A stretch of DNA of 24,412 nt from an uncultured Chitinophagaceae bacterium (GCA_903841915.1 CAIMKO010000019.1:1-24412); one strand, 5' to 3'; positions 8,787 to 15,909 are shown, counted from the first letter of the stretch. Numbers and translations are program-made. The notes: generated by a model from the sequence alone, not told the origin.

Positions 8787-9314
8787 ATGCGAAAATTGTC
8801 AATGGATGAATTGGGACGGAAATCTGTGGAAGAATTTCGGCATGCCGATAAAAATAAAATTATCGTAGTGTTGGATAATATCCGCAGTATGCACAATGTG
8901 GGTAGTGTTTTCCGCACATCTGATGCATTCCTGATTGAGGCCATTTGCCTCTGTGGTTATACGCCTCAGCCTCCACACAGGGATATTCATAAAACCGCAT
9001 TGGGTGCAACGGAAACGGTTGATTGGATCCATTTTGCAACAACAGCAGAAGCCGTGTTGCAATTAAAGGAACGCGGATACAAGATTCTTGCTGTTGAACA
9101 AGCCGAAGGCAGTATTTCTTTAGAGAAATTTCCAGTAAAGAATGAGCCGATTGCCGTTATTTTTGGTAATGAAGTAAAAGGTGTAGATGACGGGTTATTG
9201 CCTTTATGCGATGGCTGTATTGAAATACCGCAACTGGGCATGAAACATTCACTCAATATTTCTGTGGCTGCGGGAATTGTCTTGTGGAAATTATCTGAAT
9301 CAAAATTTAATTGA
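8787..9314 (+). CDS. TrmH/SpoU family RNA 2'-O-methyltransferase
   Basis: A 175-residue SPOUT enzyme without the N-terminal RNA-binding domain of the larger RlmB type. The three SpoU motifs are intact: motif 1 NIRSMHNVGSVFRTSD (Asn and Arg of the catalytic set), motif 2 IFGNEVKGV and motif 3 IEIPQLGMKHSLNISVAAGI, which form the AdoMet-binding knot. It likely methylates a ribose 2'-OH in tRNA or rRNA; the position is unknown, and TrmL- or TrmH-like roles are both possible. It starts at ATG 8787 just behind an exact -7 box; ATG 8802 is the alternative. The ubiA-like gene follows after 8 nt, so the two are probably one operon. Confidence 0.92.
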   Translation: MRKLSMDELGRKSVEEFRHADKNKIIVVLDNIRSMHNVGSVFRTSDAFLIEAICLCGYTPQPPHRDIHKTALGATETVDWIHFATTAEAVLQLKERGYKILAVEQAEGSISLEKFPVKNEPIAVIFGNEVKGVDDGLLPLCDGCIEIPQLGMKHSLNISVAAGIVLWKLSESKFN

Positions 9315-9322
9315 AGTATACG

Positions 9323-10234
9323 ATGGTTAAAATTAAAAACTATTTATCCTTAGTAAAATTCTCGCATACCATATTTGCAATGCCTTTTGCATTGATCGGA
9401 TTTTTTTTGGGAATTCTTCGCGTTTCTTTTTCAAATGTTCCAGGATGGCATACAATGATACTTCCTCCTGATTTCAAACAAGAAGCAATAATAAAATTTA
9501 TTCTTGTTATCATCTGCATGATAACCGCACGTAGTGCTGCTATGGCTTTCAACAGATATCTAGACAGAAGTTTCGATGAAAAAAATCCTCGTACAGCCAT
9601 TCGCGAAATCCCCAAAGGCATTATTTCTCCAAACAGTGCTTTACGTTTCGTGATCCTATCTTGTCTCTTGTTTCTTGTCTCTTGCTTCTTTATCAACAAT
9701 ATTTGTTTTTATTTATCACCTGTTGCATTATTTGTAATTCTATTTTATAGTTATACCAAACGGTTTACGGCATTATGCCATTTAGTGCTGGGTATTGGTT
9801 TGTCATTAGCACCCATTGGGGCCTATCTGGCAGTAACAGGCGTGTTTGCAATATTGCCCATTTTGTTTTCATTTGCCGTTGTATTTTGGGTAAGCGGTTT
9901 TGATATTATTTATGCATTACAGGATATCGATTTCGATCAGTCACAAAAATTATATTCTATTCCATCGGCAATGGGGAAAGTAAAAGCGTTACGTGTTTCA
10001 GAGTTATTGCATATTTTCAGTGCAGCATGTGTAATTGCTGCCGGTTTTTATGGGAATTTTCATTGGATCTATTGGATTGGGGTAGCTGTTTTTGTAGGAA
10101 TGCTTATCTATCAGCATTCGATCGTAAAACCGGATGACCTGAGTAAAGTAAATATTGCATTCATGACAGCTAACGGCATTGCAAGCGTTGTATTTGCAGT
10201 GTTCGTAATTGCGGATTTGTTCTTTGGGCTATAG
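9323..10234 (+). CDS. UbiA-like prenyltransferase (MqnP / 4-hydroxybenzoate type)
   Basis: A 303-residue polytopic inner-membrane protein that joins a polyprenyl chain to an aromatic acid in quinone synthesis. The first Asp-rich motif NRYLDRSFDEKNPRTAIREIP (about residues 77-97; Asn77, Asp81, Asp85) and the second, YALQDIDFDQ (about 197-206), are the Mg-diphosphate binding sites of UbiA enzymes. The sequence pattern around them fits the ubiA_other subfamily linked with futalosine-route menaquinone synthesis, so MqnP is the best guess; that choice is inference. The start is ATG 9323, not the TTG at 9311 inside the upstream gene. Residues encoded at 9661-9688 come from a four-copy heptamer tract in a membrane helix. 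The stop codon TAG at 10232-10234 lies inside the left inverted repeat of the next cassette. Confidence 0.9.
   Translation: MVKIKNYLSLVKFSHTIFAMPFALIGFFLGILRVSFSNVPGWHTMILPPDFKQEAIIKFILVIICMITARSAAMAFNRYLDRSFDEKNPRTAIREIPKGIISPNSALRFVILSCLLFLVSCFFINNICFYLSPVALFVILFYSYTKRFTALCHLVLGIGLSLAPIGAYLAVTGVFAILPILFSFAVVFWVSGFDIIYALQDIDFDQSQKLYSIPSAMGKVKALRVSELLHIFSAACVIAAGFYGNFHWIYWIGVAVFVGMLIYQHSIVKPDDLSKVNIAFMTANGIASVVFAVFVIADLFFGL
9661..9688 (+). repeat. Four-copy heptamer tract inside the ubiA-like gene
   Basis: Four 7-bp units in exact phase, all fitting TTGYYTC (TTGTCTC, TTGTTTC, TTGTCTC, TTGCTTC). The tract encodes part of a membrane helix (around SCLLFLVSC) and keeps the frame open. Confidence 0.65.
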
Positions 10235-10258
10235 TTCATGGGTGATAGCTCATAGTTA
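10231..10258 (+). repeat. Left 28-bp inverted repeat
   Basis: The repeat reads as four 7-bp blocks: ATAGTTC, ATGGGTG, ATAGCTC and ATAGTTA. It overlaps the last codons of the ubiA-like gene, providing its TAG stop. It pairs with 10692-10719. Confidence 0.85.
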
Positions 10259-10344
10259 TATCCTAATTGATATTTCGTTATGTTTTAATATTTTGTTTAT
10301 TTTGGAAAAGAAATTGGATTTTCAAAATAGCAAAAACGGAATCT

Positions 10345-10694
10345 ATGGCATTTAGGTTTGAAGAACTAATAATCTTGCAAAGAGCTTTTCAGTTAGCAAA
10401 TGAAATTGATTTTCTTTTAGATGATTTTTCTAAGAAGGAAATGTATAGTCTTTCATCACAAATCAAAAGAGCCGCCGATTCTGTAGTCTAAATATTGCTG
10501 AAGGAAGTACAGGACAAACTAAGCCCGAGTTCAAACGATTTTTAAATATAGCTTTACGGTCAGCAATAGAAGTTGTTTCTTGTTTGTTTTTAGCAAAAGC
10601 AAGAAACTATATAAAAGAAGATGTGTTCAAAAAACATTACGAAGCGTATGAGATATTATGCAAAATGATCACCAAATTCAGAGACGGTATCTAA
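10345..10694 (+). pseudogene. Four-helix-bundle protein (TIGR02436 / 23S rRNA-intervening-sequence type), frameshifted
   Basis: The first 48 codons from ATG 10345 (MAFRFEELIILQRAFQLAN) are the typical start of this family and run to a TAA at 10489-10491. The second half, in the next frame, continues as NIAEGSTGQTKPEFKRFL and on to a TAA at 10692-10694. The family usually reads SVSLNIAEGS at this point; here the DNA reads GTA GTC TAA, which would become GTA AGT CTA AAT with one more A after 10485. Restoring that base gives a 116-residue protein, the normal length. So this is either a fresh single-base deletion, a sequencing error or, less likely, a programmed frameshift. Family members are small helical pentamer-type proteins found in 23S rRNA inserts, next to diversity-generating retroelements (Avd) and as many free copies in Bacteroidota; their general role is unknown. 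Confidence 0.88.
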
Positions 10695-10719
10695 CTATAA
10701 ACTATCACCCATGAACTAT
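10692..10719 (-). repeat. Right 28-bp inverted repeat
   Basis: It is the inverse of 10231-10258 with two C-to-T differences. Its first three bases are the TAA stop of the four-helix-bundle gene. It ends 12 nt before ruvX. Confidence 0.85.
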
Positions 10720-10731
10720 CCTCTTTAATTT

Positions 10732-11145
10732 ATGTCTCGAATCATCTGTATCGATTATGGCGGAAAAAGAACCGGATTGGCTGTAACTGATCCCTTGAAG
10801 ATTATTGCCACGGCTTTAACAACAGTTGAGACCAAAGACCTTTTTGTGTTCTTGAAAAATTATTTTCAGCAGGAAGAAGTTGAACTGATATTGATCGGCG
10901 AACCCCTGAATCTGGACGATTCTGCCACACACGCTACACCATTAGTAAAGCAGGCTATAATAAGATTAAAAAAAGAATTCCCTGCTATCCCTGTTCAAAC
11001 TGTAGATGAACGTTATACTTCTAAAATGGCATCAAGAGCAATGATTGAAATGGGTATGAAAAAGAAGGATAGGCAAGTAAAAGGCAATATCGACCAGATC
11101 GCAGCTGCCATTATGCTCCAGGAATACCTGCAGCACCATACCTGA
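10732..11145 (+). CDS. ruvX: Holliday-junction resolvase-like protein RuvX (YqgF)
   Basis: A 137-residue RNase H-fold protein of the YqgF family. The catalytic acids are in place: Asp8 in CIDYGGKRTGLA, Glu57 in IGEPLN and Asp111 in DQIAAAIML, with the family motif DERYTS at about 92-97. In E. coli the family matures the 5' end of 16S rRNA; it has also been proposed to resolve Holliday junctions. It is cytoplasmic. It starts 12 nt after the cassette's right repeat, so if it was once co-transcribed with ubiA the cassette now lies between them. No exact promoter box is seen in the gap. The def promoter lies just after its stop codon. Confidence 0.94.
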   Translation: MSRIICIDYGGKRTGLAVTDPLKIIATALTTVETKDLFVFLKNYFQQEEVELILIGEPLNLDDSATHATPLVKQAIIRLKKEFPAIPVQTVDERYTSKMASRAMIEMGMKKKDRQVKGNIDQIAAAIMLQEYLQHHT

Positions 11146-11152
11146 TTTATGA

Positions 11153-11184
11153 TTTGCTGATTGCGCTATTTGCTGCTATTTTTG
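11153..11184 (+). promoter_or_regulatory. Bacteroidota-type promoter of def
   Basis: TTTG at 11153-11156 (-33 element) and TATTTTTG at 11177-11184 (-7 element, exact TAnnTTTG) are 20 nt apart, within the usual range for the phylum. Transcription should begin about 5 nt later, giving a leader of roughly 25 nt before the ATG at 11215. This is the best promoter in the window. Confidence 0.62.
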
Positions 11185-11214
11185 CGGCATTCGGTCAAAA
11201 AATCTTTTGCATTC

Positions 11215-11793
11215 ATGATTTTACCCATTGTAGCGTATGGCGCACAGATATTAAGGAAAATAGCACAGGATATTCCATCTGATTATCCTGAACTAGAAAG
11301 GCTCATTGATGATATGTGGGAAACCATGTATGCCAGCAACGGAGTTGGTTTGGCCGCCCCCCAGGTCAATAAGAATATCCGCATATTTGTGATGGACAGT
11401 GCCCAAATATTTGATGGTTTGGAAGAGGACGAACACGGGAAATACTCCGATGAACCCGGTATTAAAAAAGTATTTATCAATGCACATATTGCAGAATTGA
11501 ACGGGGAAGAATGGCCTTATAATGAAGGATGTTTGAGCATCCCTAAGATTAGAGAAGATGTTTTACGCCCAGAGGAAGTGGTGATCGAGTATTATGACGA
11601 AGCTTTTGTACAGCATACGGAAACTTTTAATGGGATTTCCGCACGAATCATTCAACATGAATACGACCATATCGAAGGCAAACTGTTCATCGATTATTTA
11701 AAACCCTTGAAGAAAAAATTATTGCAAAGCAAATTGAATGATATCCACAAAGGCAAGATAAAAGTTGATTATAAAATGGTGTTCCCTAAATGA
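11215..11793 (+). CDS. def: Peptide deformylase
   Basis: A 192-residue enzyme that removes the formyl group from the N-terminal methionine of new proteins. The three family motifs are intact: motif I GVGLAAPQ (43-50), motif II EGCLSIP (104-110, metal ligand Cys106) and motif III QHEYDHIEGKLF with HEYDH (148-152) giving two His ligands and the catalytic Glu149. The loop rich in Asp/Glu at about 66-80 is longer than in E. coli Def, as in many Bacteroidota enzymes. The start is ATG 11215; the frame extends upstream to a TTG at 11161, but this overlaps the promoter. The downstream gene overlaps its stop by 4 nt (ATGA), suggesting translational coupling. Confidence 0.96.
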   Translation: MILPIVAYGAQILRKIAQDIPSDYPELERLIDDMWETMYASNGVGLAAPQVNKNIRIFVMDSAQIFDGLEEDEHGKYSDEPGIKKVFINAHIAELNGEEWPYNEGCLSIPKIREDVLRPEEVVIEYYDEAFVQHTETFNGISARIIQHEYDHIEGKLFIDYLKPLKKKLLQSKLNDIHKGKIKVDYKMVFPK

Positions 11794-12761
11794 CCAAGCA
11801 GTTATTGATATTTCTTTCACTATTCATCACTCAAGTTTCTTTTGCGCAGCAAACAAAAATTGAAGGGGATAAAAAAAATGATACCACCCTTTTCATCGAT
11901 AATAAAAAAGTCACCCTCCCGGATGTTTGGGTAAGAAATAATTTTGATTATAAGAAATTATTGCAGCAGATCAAGGAAGACACTACATTTTACAAAGCAT
12001 TCCGCAATTTGCGTATTCTTAACTTCTCTTCTTATAACGACATTAAAATGCTGGATAAAAAGGGCGTAGTTAAAGCCTCTTTATACAGTAAGACCAAACA
12101 GACGCGCAGCAACGGTTGCAGAACAATGGAAGTGCAGGAACAAAATGTTACCGGTGATTTTTTCGACGGACAGGGAAATTATAATTATTTAACGCCCGAA
12201 TTATATGCAGGCTTGTTCTTTACCAAAGGAAAGATCTGTGGCGAGAATAATATTGTAAAAGGAAGAAATCTTACAGTTAGCGATAAAAAAGGAATGGAAA
12301 AATATAAAGAGCAATTAAAGATGTTGTTCTTTAATCCGGGTAAAAAAATTCCTGGTATACCTTTCATCGGAAATAAATTGGATCTGTATGATGATCATGC
12401 CAGAAAGATCTACGATTACAAATTAGATATTGTTGAGTATCAGGGTAAGTTATGTTACCAATTTTCGATTATACCAAAAGAAGATCTGGGCTTATTCAAA
12501 AGAGATGAGGTAGTGGTTGATGAAATGACCACATGGTTCGAGATCAAATCTCTCGAAGTGCTGGCAAGAAATTATTCACTCAGTTATAAAGCCGGCTTCT
12601 ACAGTTTTGATGTGAGTATGGAAGTGGAAATGATCAAGATCGGCGATCTCACTGTCCCTAAGGTTTTACGTTATAAGGGTAATTGGGATGCCATTTTCAA
12701 GAAACGCGAAAGGGCAATATTCACTGCTACTTTGTTTGATTTCAAAAAAGAGATACAATAA
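11790..12761 (+). CDS. Secreted protein of unknown function
   Basis: A 323-residue protein with a signal peptide (about residues 1-19, ending QVSFAQ), so it is exported. I do not recognise the family. The N-terminal part (about 35-65) holds a motif-like stretch with aromatic and basic residues; the middle and C-terminal parts alternate hydrophobic and polar residues with repeated Tyr/Lys/Phe as in beta-rich outer-membrane or periplasmic proteins. Two cysteines occur in the mature part, in SNGCRTMEV and GKICGEN, with another in KLCYQF. It overlaps def by the ATGA arrangement and is thus read from the def promoter. It ends 4 bp before the convergent lipoprotein gene and no terminator hairpin separates them. 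Confidence 0.72.
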   Translation: MTKQLLIFLSLFITQVSFAQQTKIEGDKKNDTTLFIDNKKVTLPDVWVRNNFDYKKLLQQIKEDTTFYKAFRNLRILNFSSYNDIKMLDKKGVVKASLYSKTKQTRSNGCRTMEVQEQNVTGDFFDGQGNYNYLTPELYAGLFFTKGKICGENNIVKGRNLTVSDKKGMEKYKEQLKMLFFNPGKKIPGIPFIGNKLDLYDDHARKIYDYKLDIVEYQGKLCYQFSIIPKEDLGLFKRDEVVVDEMTTWFEIKSLEVLARNYSLSYKAGFYSFDVSMEVEMIKIGDLTVPKVLRYKGNWDAIFKKRERAIFTATLFDFKKEIQ

Positions 12762-12765
12762 ACCT

Positions 12766-13749
12766 TTACAAATTATCAAGTACATTGATAATATTCCCAG
12801 TCGAACTTTTTACAGGCGATACTGAAAACCGGTCTGCATTCTTTACTACGATCGATCTGGTTCCTAAATAAAATTCATTATCGATCAGCGATATTGAAAG
12901 GAGTGTTATGCTGCTGTTGACAGGAACATTCATGCAATAATAAGAACGCGTTATAAAATCTGTGCTAAGCCTCACCACTGTTTTTTTATCGTTGAATACC
13001 GCAAACACCAATGTGTTCTTATTGGTATTGTTTAGTGGTAGCGTTACATTCAATCTTGTACTGCCTGATGAAGTATCAATAAAATTACTGCTGCTCAGCC
13101 AATTGGTGCTTTTTGAAGTTAGTTGATACCCTTTTTTATTGGCACCCAATGAAGTGGAATCCCAAACCGAAATATAACCATCAGTAGGCGCAGGAAGCCA
13201 TGTAAATAAAGAATCTCTGTTCGGGATCTGTGCACCTTCAAAAAATTTCAGATTTGTTCTGGGATTGTCATCTCTCCATCTAATATAAAATCCGCTATTA
13301 GCTGCCATTACTATTTCTTGCCCGTTTCTGGATAATCTTACAAAAAATGAACCTGTTGTTTCCAGTAAATAATTTTTACTGGAATTGGGAATTAAAGTTT
13401 TTATATAGTCTCCTTTCTTCCGAAGAGCCAGAACTTCAACTTTTATATTGCCATCAGGAAACGATCCGGGTGTATTGGGAAAACTATAGGAGTGTGATGG
13501 GAAAAAGATTTCCAAACTATCATTCAATTTAAATTTCTTTTCCAGTACAGTATTGAATGAATCAACAAACCATGCAGTATTATTAATGGCATAGGAGATC
13601 GAATCAAGAAAACCATTCGTTAATGGCTTATTTGTCCAAACTGTATCATTGATACCCAGGTTTGTGTAGGGTGTAAAACTATCCGAGAATTCCTTTTTAC
13701 AGGAATTCAGCAAAACAGTAATGAATACTATGAACAATATTTTTTTCAT
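12766..13749 (-). CDS. Lipoprotein of unknown function, third gene of the sigma-factor operon
   Basis: A 327-residue protein with a lipoprotein signal: a hydrophobic segment ending in the lipobox LLNSC (Cys17). The following KKE resembles the charged lipoprotein-export signals seen in Bacteroidota, so surface exposure is possible but not shown. The rest is predicted beta-rich with no catalytic motif that I know. It follows the barrel-fusion gene after 29 nt on the same strand, with no visible terminator between, so it is likely part of the sigma-factor operon and may be a partner or client of the barrel protein. Function is unknown. Confidence 0.72.
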   Translation of the reverse strand: MKKILFIVFITVLLNSCKKEFSDSFTPYTNLGINDTVWTNKPLTNGFLDSISYAINNTAWFVDSFNTVLEKKFKLNDSLEIFFPSHSYSFPNTPGSFPDGNIKVEVLALRKKGDYIKTLIPNSSKNYLLETTGSFFVRLSRNGQEIVMAANSGFYIRWRDDNPRTNLKFFEGAQIPNRDSLFTWLPAPTDGYISVWDSTSLGANKKGYQLTSKSTNWLSSSNFIDTSSGSTRLNVTLPLNNTNKNTLVFAVFNDKKTVVRLSTDFITRSYYCMNVPVNSSITLLSISLIDNEFYLGTRSIVVKNADRFSVSPVKSSTGNIINVLDNL

Positions 13750-13778
13750 CTCAGGGTATATTGTAGATATGCTTTTGT

Positions 13779-15281
13779 TTATAGATGCTGCTTCTTATTC
13801 AATTTCATTCTAACACCCAATGATATTCCGGCAGCATTGAATTTCTGACTGTAACCTATATTACTCGAAATACCTTTCAATCCCAGTCTGAAATAGGGCT
13901 CCGCAAAAATGTCAATTTTTTCATTGATATTCCTGATGAGGCTAACACTTCCATATACACTCAGTCCCGTATTCCTGCTGTAGAAGCCATTATTGCCTTT
14001 GGAATTAACGGATACAACATTATAGGCCGTATCTAATGTTACTCCATTATACCAGGATGTTACATTTAGTATGATACCGCCATTCACCGCGAGTTTCCAT
14101 TTGTCTTTCACATCACCAAATTCATAGCCGATGCCGATGGGTATTTCCAGATTCTTGTAATTATTGATACTCTTTCTAACTGCATAACCGATCTGCGTAA
14201 CTGAAGTGGTATCGTTGAACGTAGTATCACCCTGTGGGCGAATAACAGTCCTGCTCACGATCACGACAGTTGTTCTTCTCTCACTTTCAGTTTGTAAAGC
14301 AAACTTTTCATTCAGTTGAGAATATTGCAAACCTGCATTCAACATAAAATGATCGCCTACATTTTTACTGATCTTAGCACCTATTGTAAAACCGCCATAC
14401 ATTTTTTCGGCGCTGTCTTTTTTCTGAATGTAGGTACTGTTTAAACCATTGCCTGACAAGCTTTTTATCGTATAGTCTGGTGAGCCATATACTTCCAGAT
14501 ACCAGTCATTTCTTTGTGTTCCGTTTGCACTGGGGCAATCGTTACCCAAACCCAATATCGTTCTAAGGTTAAGCGGGGGATTATGTAGATTATTAAGACT
14601 ATAAACATTTCCTGATACAGACATCAATTCACCGTTCAATTTCTTCTGTGAATAATAATGTTGTATTTCATTTTCTGATGGCGATCTTGTTTCACTGTCG
14701 GCACTTTCAGCTATAGGAAGTTCGGAACTGCTTTTCTCATTTTTTGTTTGCAGGAATGAAAGCAATGTTTTATTATTTCTGCTGTCATAAAAACCGGAAC
14801 TGATATTGGACAGATCTTTTTTTCTTGCTGTTGTATTAGCAGAAACTGCAGCTGTATTTATTTCTGTATCTGTAAATGTTGATCTGTCACTTGCAGCAAC
14901 ATCCTTTTCAGCTTTGTTGTTCTGCTCCAAGGAATGATTATTTTGATCAGCTTGTTTTGTATTATTTAACAGTGTAGAATTATTAATTACAATAGTTTGT
15001 TTTTGGGTATTTAAAAAATAGAAACCACCTGCTAAGATTATAATCACGCCAATGGCAGTGAATAAACCAGCATTATTAGTCCACCAAAATCCTTTAGGAC
15101 GTTGGTCTTTATCGCGTACAATTTTATCCCATAAGTCATCCGGCACAGGGGAGCTGTGATTGTTTAACTGAGTCCTAATAAAATTATCGTCTACAATTTT
15201 ATCCCATAAGCCATCGGGCACAGGGCTGGAGTGGTTGTTTAACTTACTCCTAATAAAATTGTCGAATAACTTTTCAGGCAT
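13779..15281 (-). CDS. Fusion: duplicated cytoplasmic motif + membrane helix + outer-membrane-type beta-barrel
   Basis: A 500-residue protein in three parts. Residues 7-31 and 32-56 are near-identical 25-residue units centred on LNNHSSPVPD.LWDKIV (21 of 25 identical). Residues about 70-90 form one membrane helix (GLFTAIGVIIILAGG). Then comes a Ser/Asn/Lys-rich linker to about 240. The last 260 residues look like an outer-membrane beta-barrel domain (alternating aromatic strands such as WYLEVYGSPDY, final strand ending LGVRMKL). The short N-terminal PVPxxLW motif is common in proteins encoded just after ECF sigma factors in Chitinophagaceae, so a cytoplasmic anti-sigma-like role is a reasonable guess, not shown. 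Its ATG overlaps the sigma-factor stop (TAATG), implying coupled translation. Confidence 0.78.
   Translation of the reverse strand: MPEKLFDNFIRSKLNNHSSPVPDGLWDKIVDDNFIRTQLNNHSSPVPDDLWDKIVRDKDQRPKGFWWTNNAGLFTAIGVIIILAGGFYFLNTQKQTIVINNSTLLNNTKQADQNNHSLEQNNKAEKDVAASDRSTFTDTEINTAAVSANTTARKKDLSNISSGFYDSRNNKTLLSFLQTKNEKSSSELPIAESADSETRSPSENEIQHYYSQKKLNGELMSVSGNVYSLNNLHNPPLNLRTILGLGNDCPSANGTQRNDWYLEVYGSPDYTIKSLSGNGLNSTYIQKKDSAEKMYGGFTIGAKISKNVGDHFMLNAGLQYSQLNEKFALQTESERRTTVVIVSRTVIRPQGDTTFNDTTSVTQIGYAVRKSINNYKNLEIPIGIGYEFGDVKDKWKLAVNGGIILNVTSWYNGVTLDTAYNVVSVNSKGNNGFYSRNTGLSVYGSVSLIRNINEKIDIFAEPYFRLGLKGISSNIGYSQKFNAAGISLGVRMKLNKKQHL
15114..15263 (-). repeat. 75-bp tandem duplication in the 5' end of the barrel-fusion gene
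   Basis: Two adjacent 75-bp units (15263-15189 and 15188-15114, read on the minus strand) match at 63 of 75 bases and encode the duplicated 25-residue motif. Differences are scattered and partly silent, so the duplication is not new and both copies appear to be kept. Confidence 0.9.
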
Positions 15282-15817
15282 TACACAGCTATTTTTTGTA
15301 TTTGTAAAATTTGTTGTTGCAGCATTTTGCGGGCCTTAACCAATTGGCTTCTGCTGGTGCTGGGTTGTATATTCAATAGTTTAGCGATTTCTTCATGACT
15401 ATAACCCTCAATTACATTCAGGTTAAATACAATTTTATATCCTTCAGGTAATTGATTGATCAGTTTCAGTATTTCTTCTTCTCCAAGATGATTGTAAGCA
15501 TAAGCCTGTATGGCAGGAGTATCAGCATGATTTTCTTTGATCTCACTGAATTGAAGCTTCTTTTTTTGTAAATGCTTTAACGCAACATTTACAACAATAC
15601 GTCGCATCCATCCTTCAAAAGACCCTTCAAATTTAAACTGCTGAATATTGCCGAATATTCTGATAAAACCTTCCTGCAACATATCTTCAGCCTCCATCGC
15701 ATCATTTGCGTAACGTAAACATACGGTCATGAACTTACCTGCATATTGCTCGAATAGCATACGCTGATAGCTAGTATTTTGCTTGACACAGCCTTTGATC
15801 AATTCAAATTCTGTCAA
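15281..15817 (-). CDS. ECF-type RNA polymerase sigma factor
   Basis: A 178-residue sigma-70 family protein with region 2 (about residues 22-90; core LRYANDAMEAEDMLQEGFIRIF binds core enzyme and the -10) and region 4 (about 120-175; LPEGYKIVFNLNVIEGYSHEEIA and the helix-turn-helix NIQPSTSRSQLVKARKML). It directs polymerase to a small regulon, probably including its own operon. The only start that fits the family alignment (TEFELIKGC) is TTG at 15817; an in-frame TAA lies seven codons upstream and there is no ATG. No classical anti-sigma factor follows; instead, the barrel fusion gene overlaps its stop codon by one base. The promoter region holds a hairpin but no recognised box. Confidence 0.92.
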   Translation of the reverse strand: MTEFELIKGCVKQNTSYQRMLFEQYAGKFMTVCLRYANDAMEAEDMLQEGFIRIFGNIQQFKFEGSFEGWMRRIVVNVALKHLQKKKLQFSEIKENHADTPAIQAYAYNHLGEEEILKLINQLPEGYKIVFNLNVIEGYSHEEIAKLLNIQPSTSRSQLVKARKMLQQQILQIQKIAV

Positions 15818-15873
15818 TTTCGAGGTAGTTTTAGGTTATTTCAATGGTCTAGATGCCTTTCGAAGCGTTTTTG

Positions 15874-15889
15874 CTGCCTGTAAAGGCAG
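15874..15889 (-). repeat. Hairpin upstream of the sigma-factor gene
   Basis: CTGCCT at 15874-15879 pairs with AGGCAG at 15884-15889 around a GTAA loop. It lies 57 nt before the sigma-factor start and could be a regulator site or a small repeat. On the minus strand it is followed by CAAAAAC, a poor terminator tail. Confidence 0.4.
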
Positions 15890-15909
15890 GATTTCTTCAA
15901 TGAAATTAC

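Larger units (their letters stand above)
10231..10719 (+). mobile_element. 489-bp cassette bounded by 28-bp inverted repeats, carrying a four-helix-bundle gene
   Basis: Positions 10231-10258 and the complement of 10692-10719 match at 26 of 28 bases. Between them lies a single gene of the four-helix-bundle (23S rRNA intervening-sequence-like) family. The left repeat supplies the stop codon of the upstream ubiA-like gene and the right repeat begins with the stop codon of the inner gene, so the unit is very compact. No target-site duplication is obvious in the flanks (GGGCT on the left, CCTCT on the right). No transposase is encoded, so any movement would need help in trans. Calling it mobile is inference; the repeats themselves are directly visible. 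Confidence 0.55.

Noticed and set aside
9340..9699. Minus-strand 119-codon frame inside the ubiA-like gene
   Set aside because: It is antisense to a clear UbiA protein and its composition mirrors the membrane helices.
15874..15889. Hairpin as the terminator of the ligase operon
   Set aside because: Its tail is only CAAAAAC; the hairpin at 15919-15939 with a T7 tail is the better terminator.
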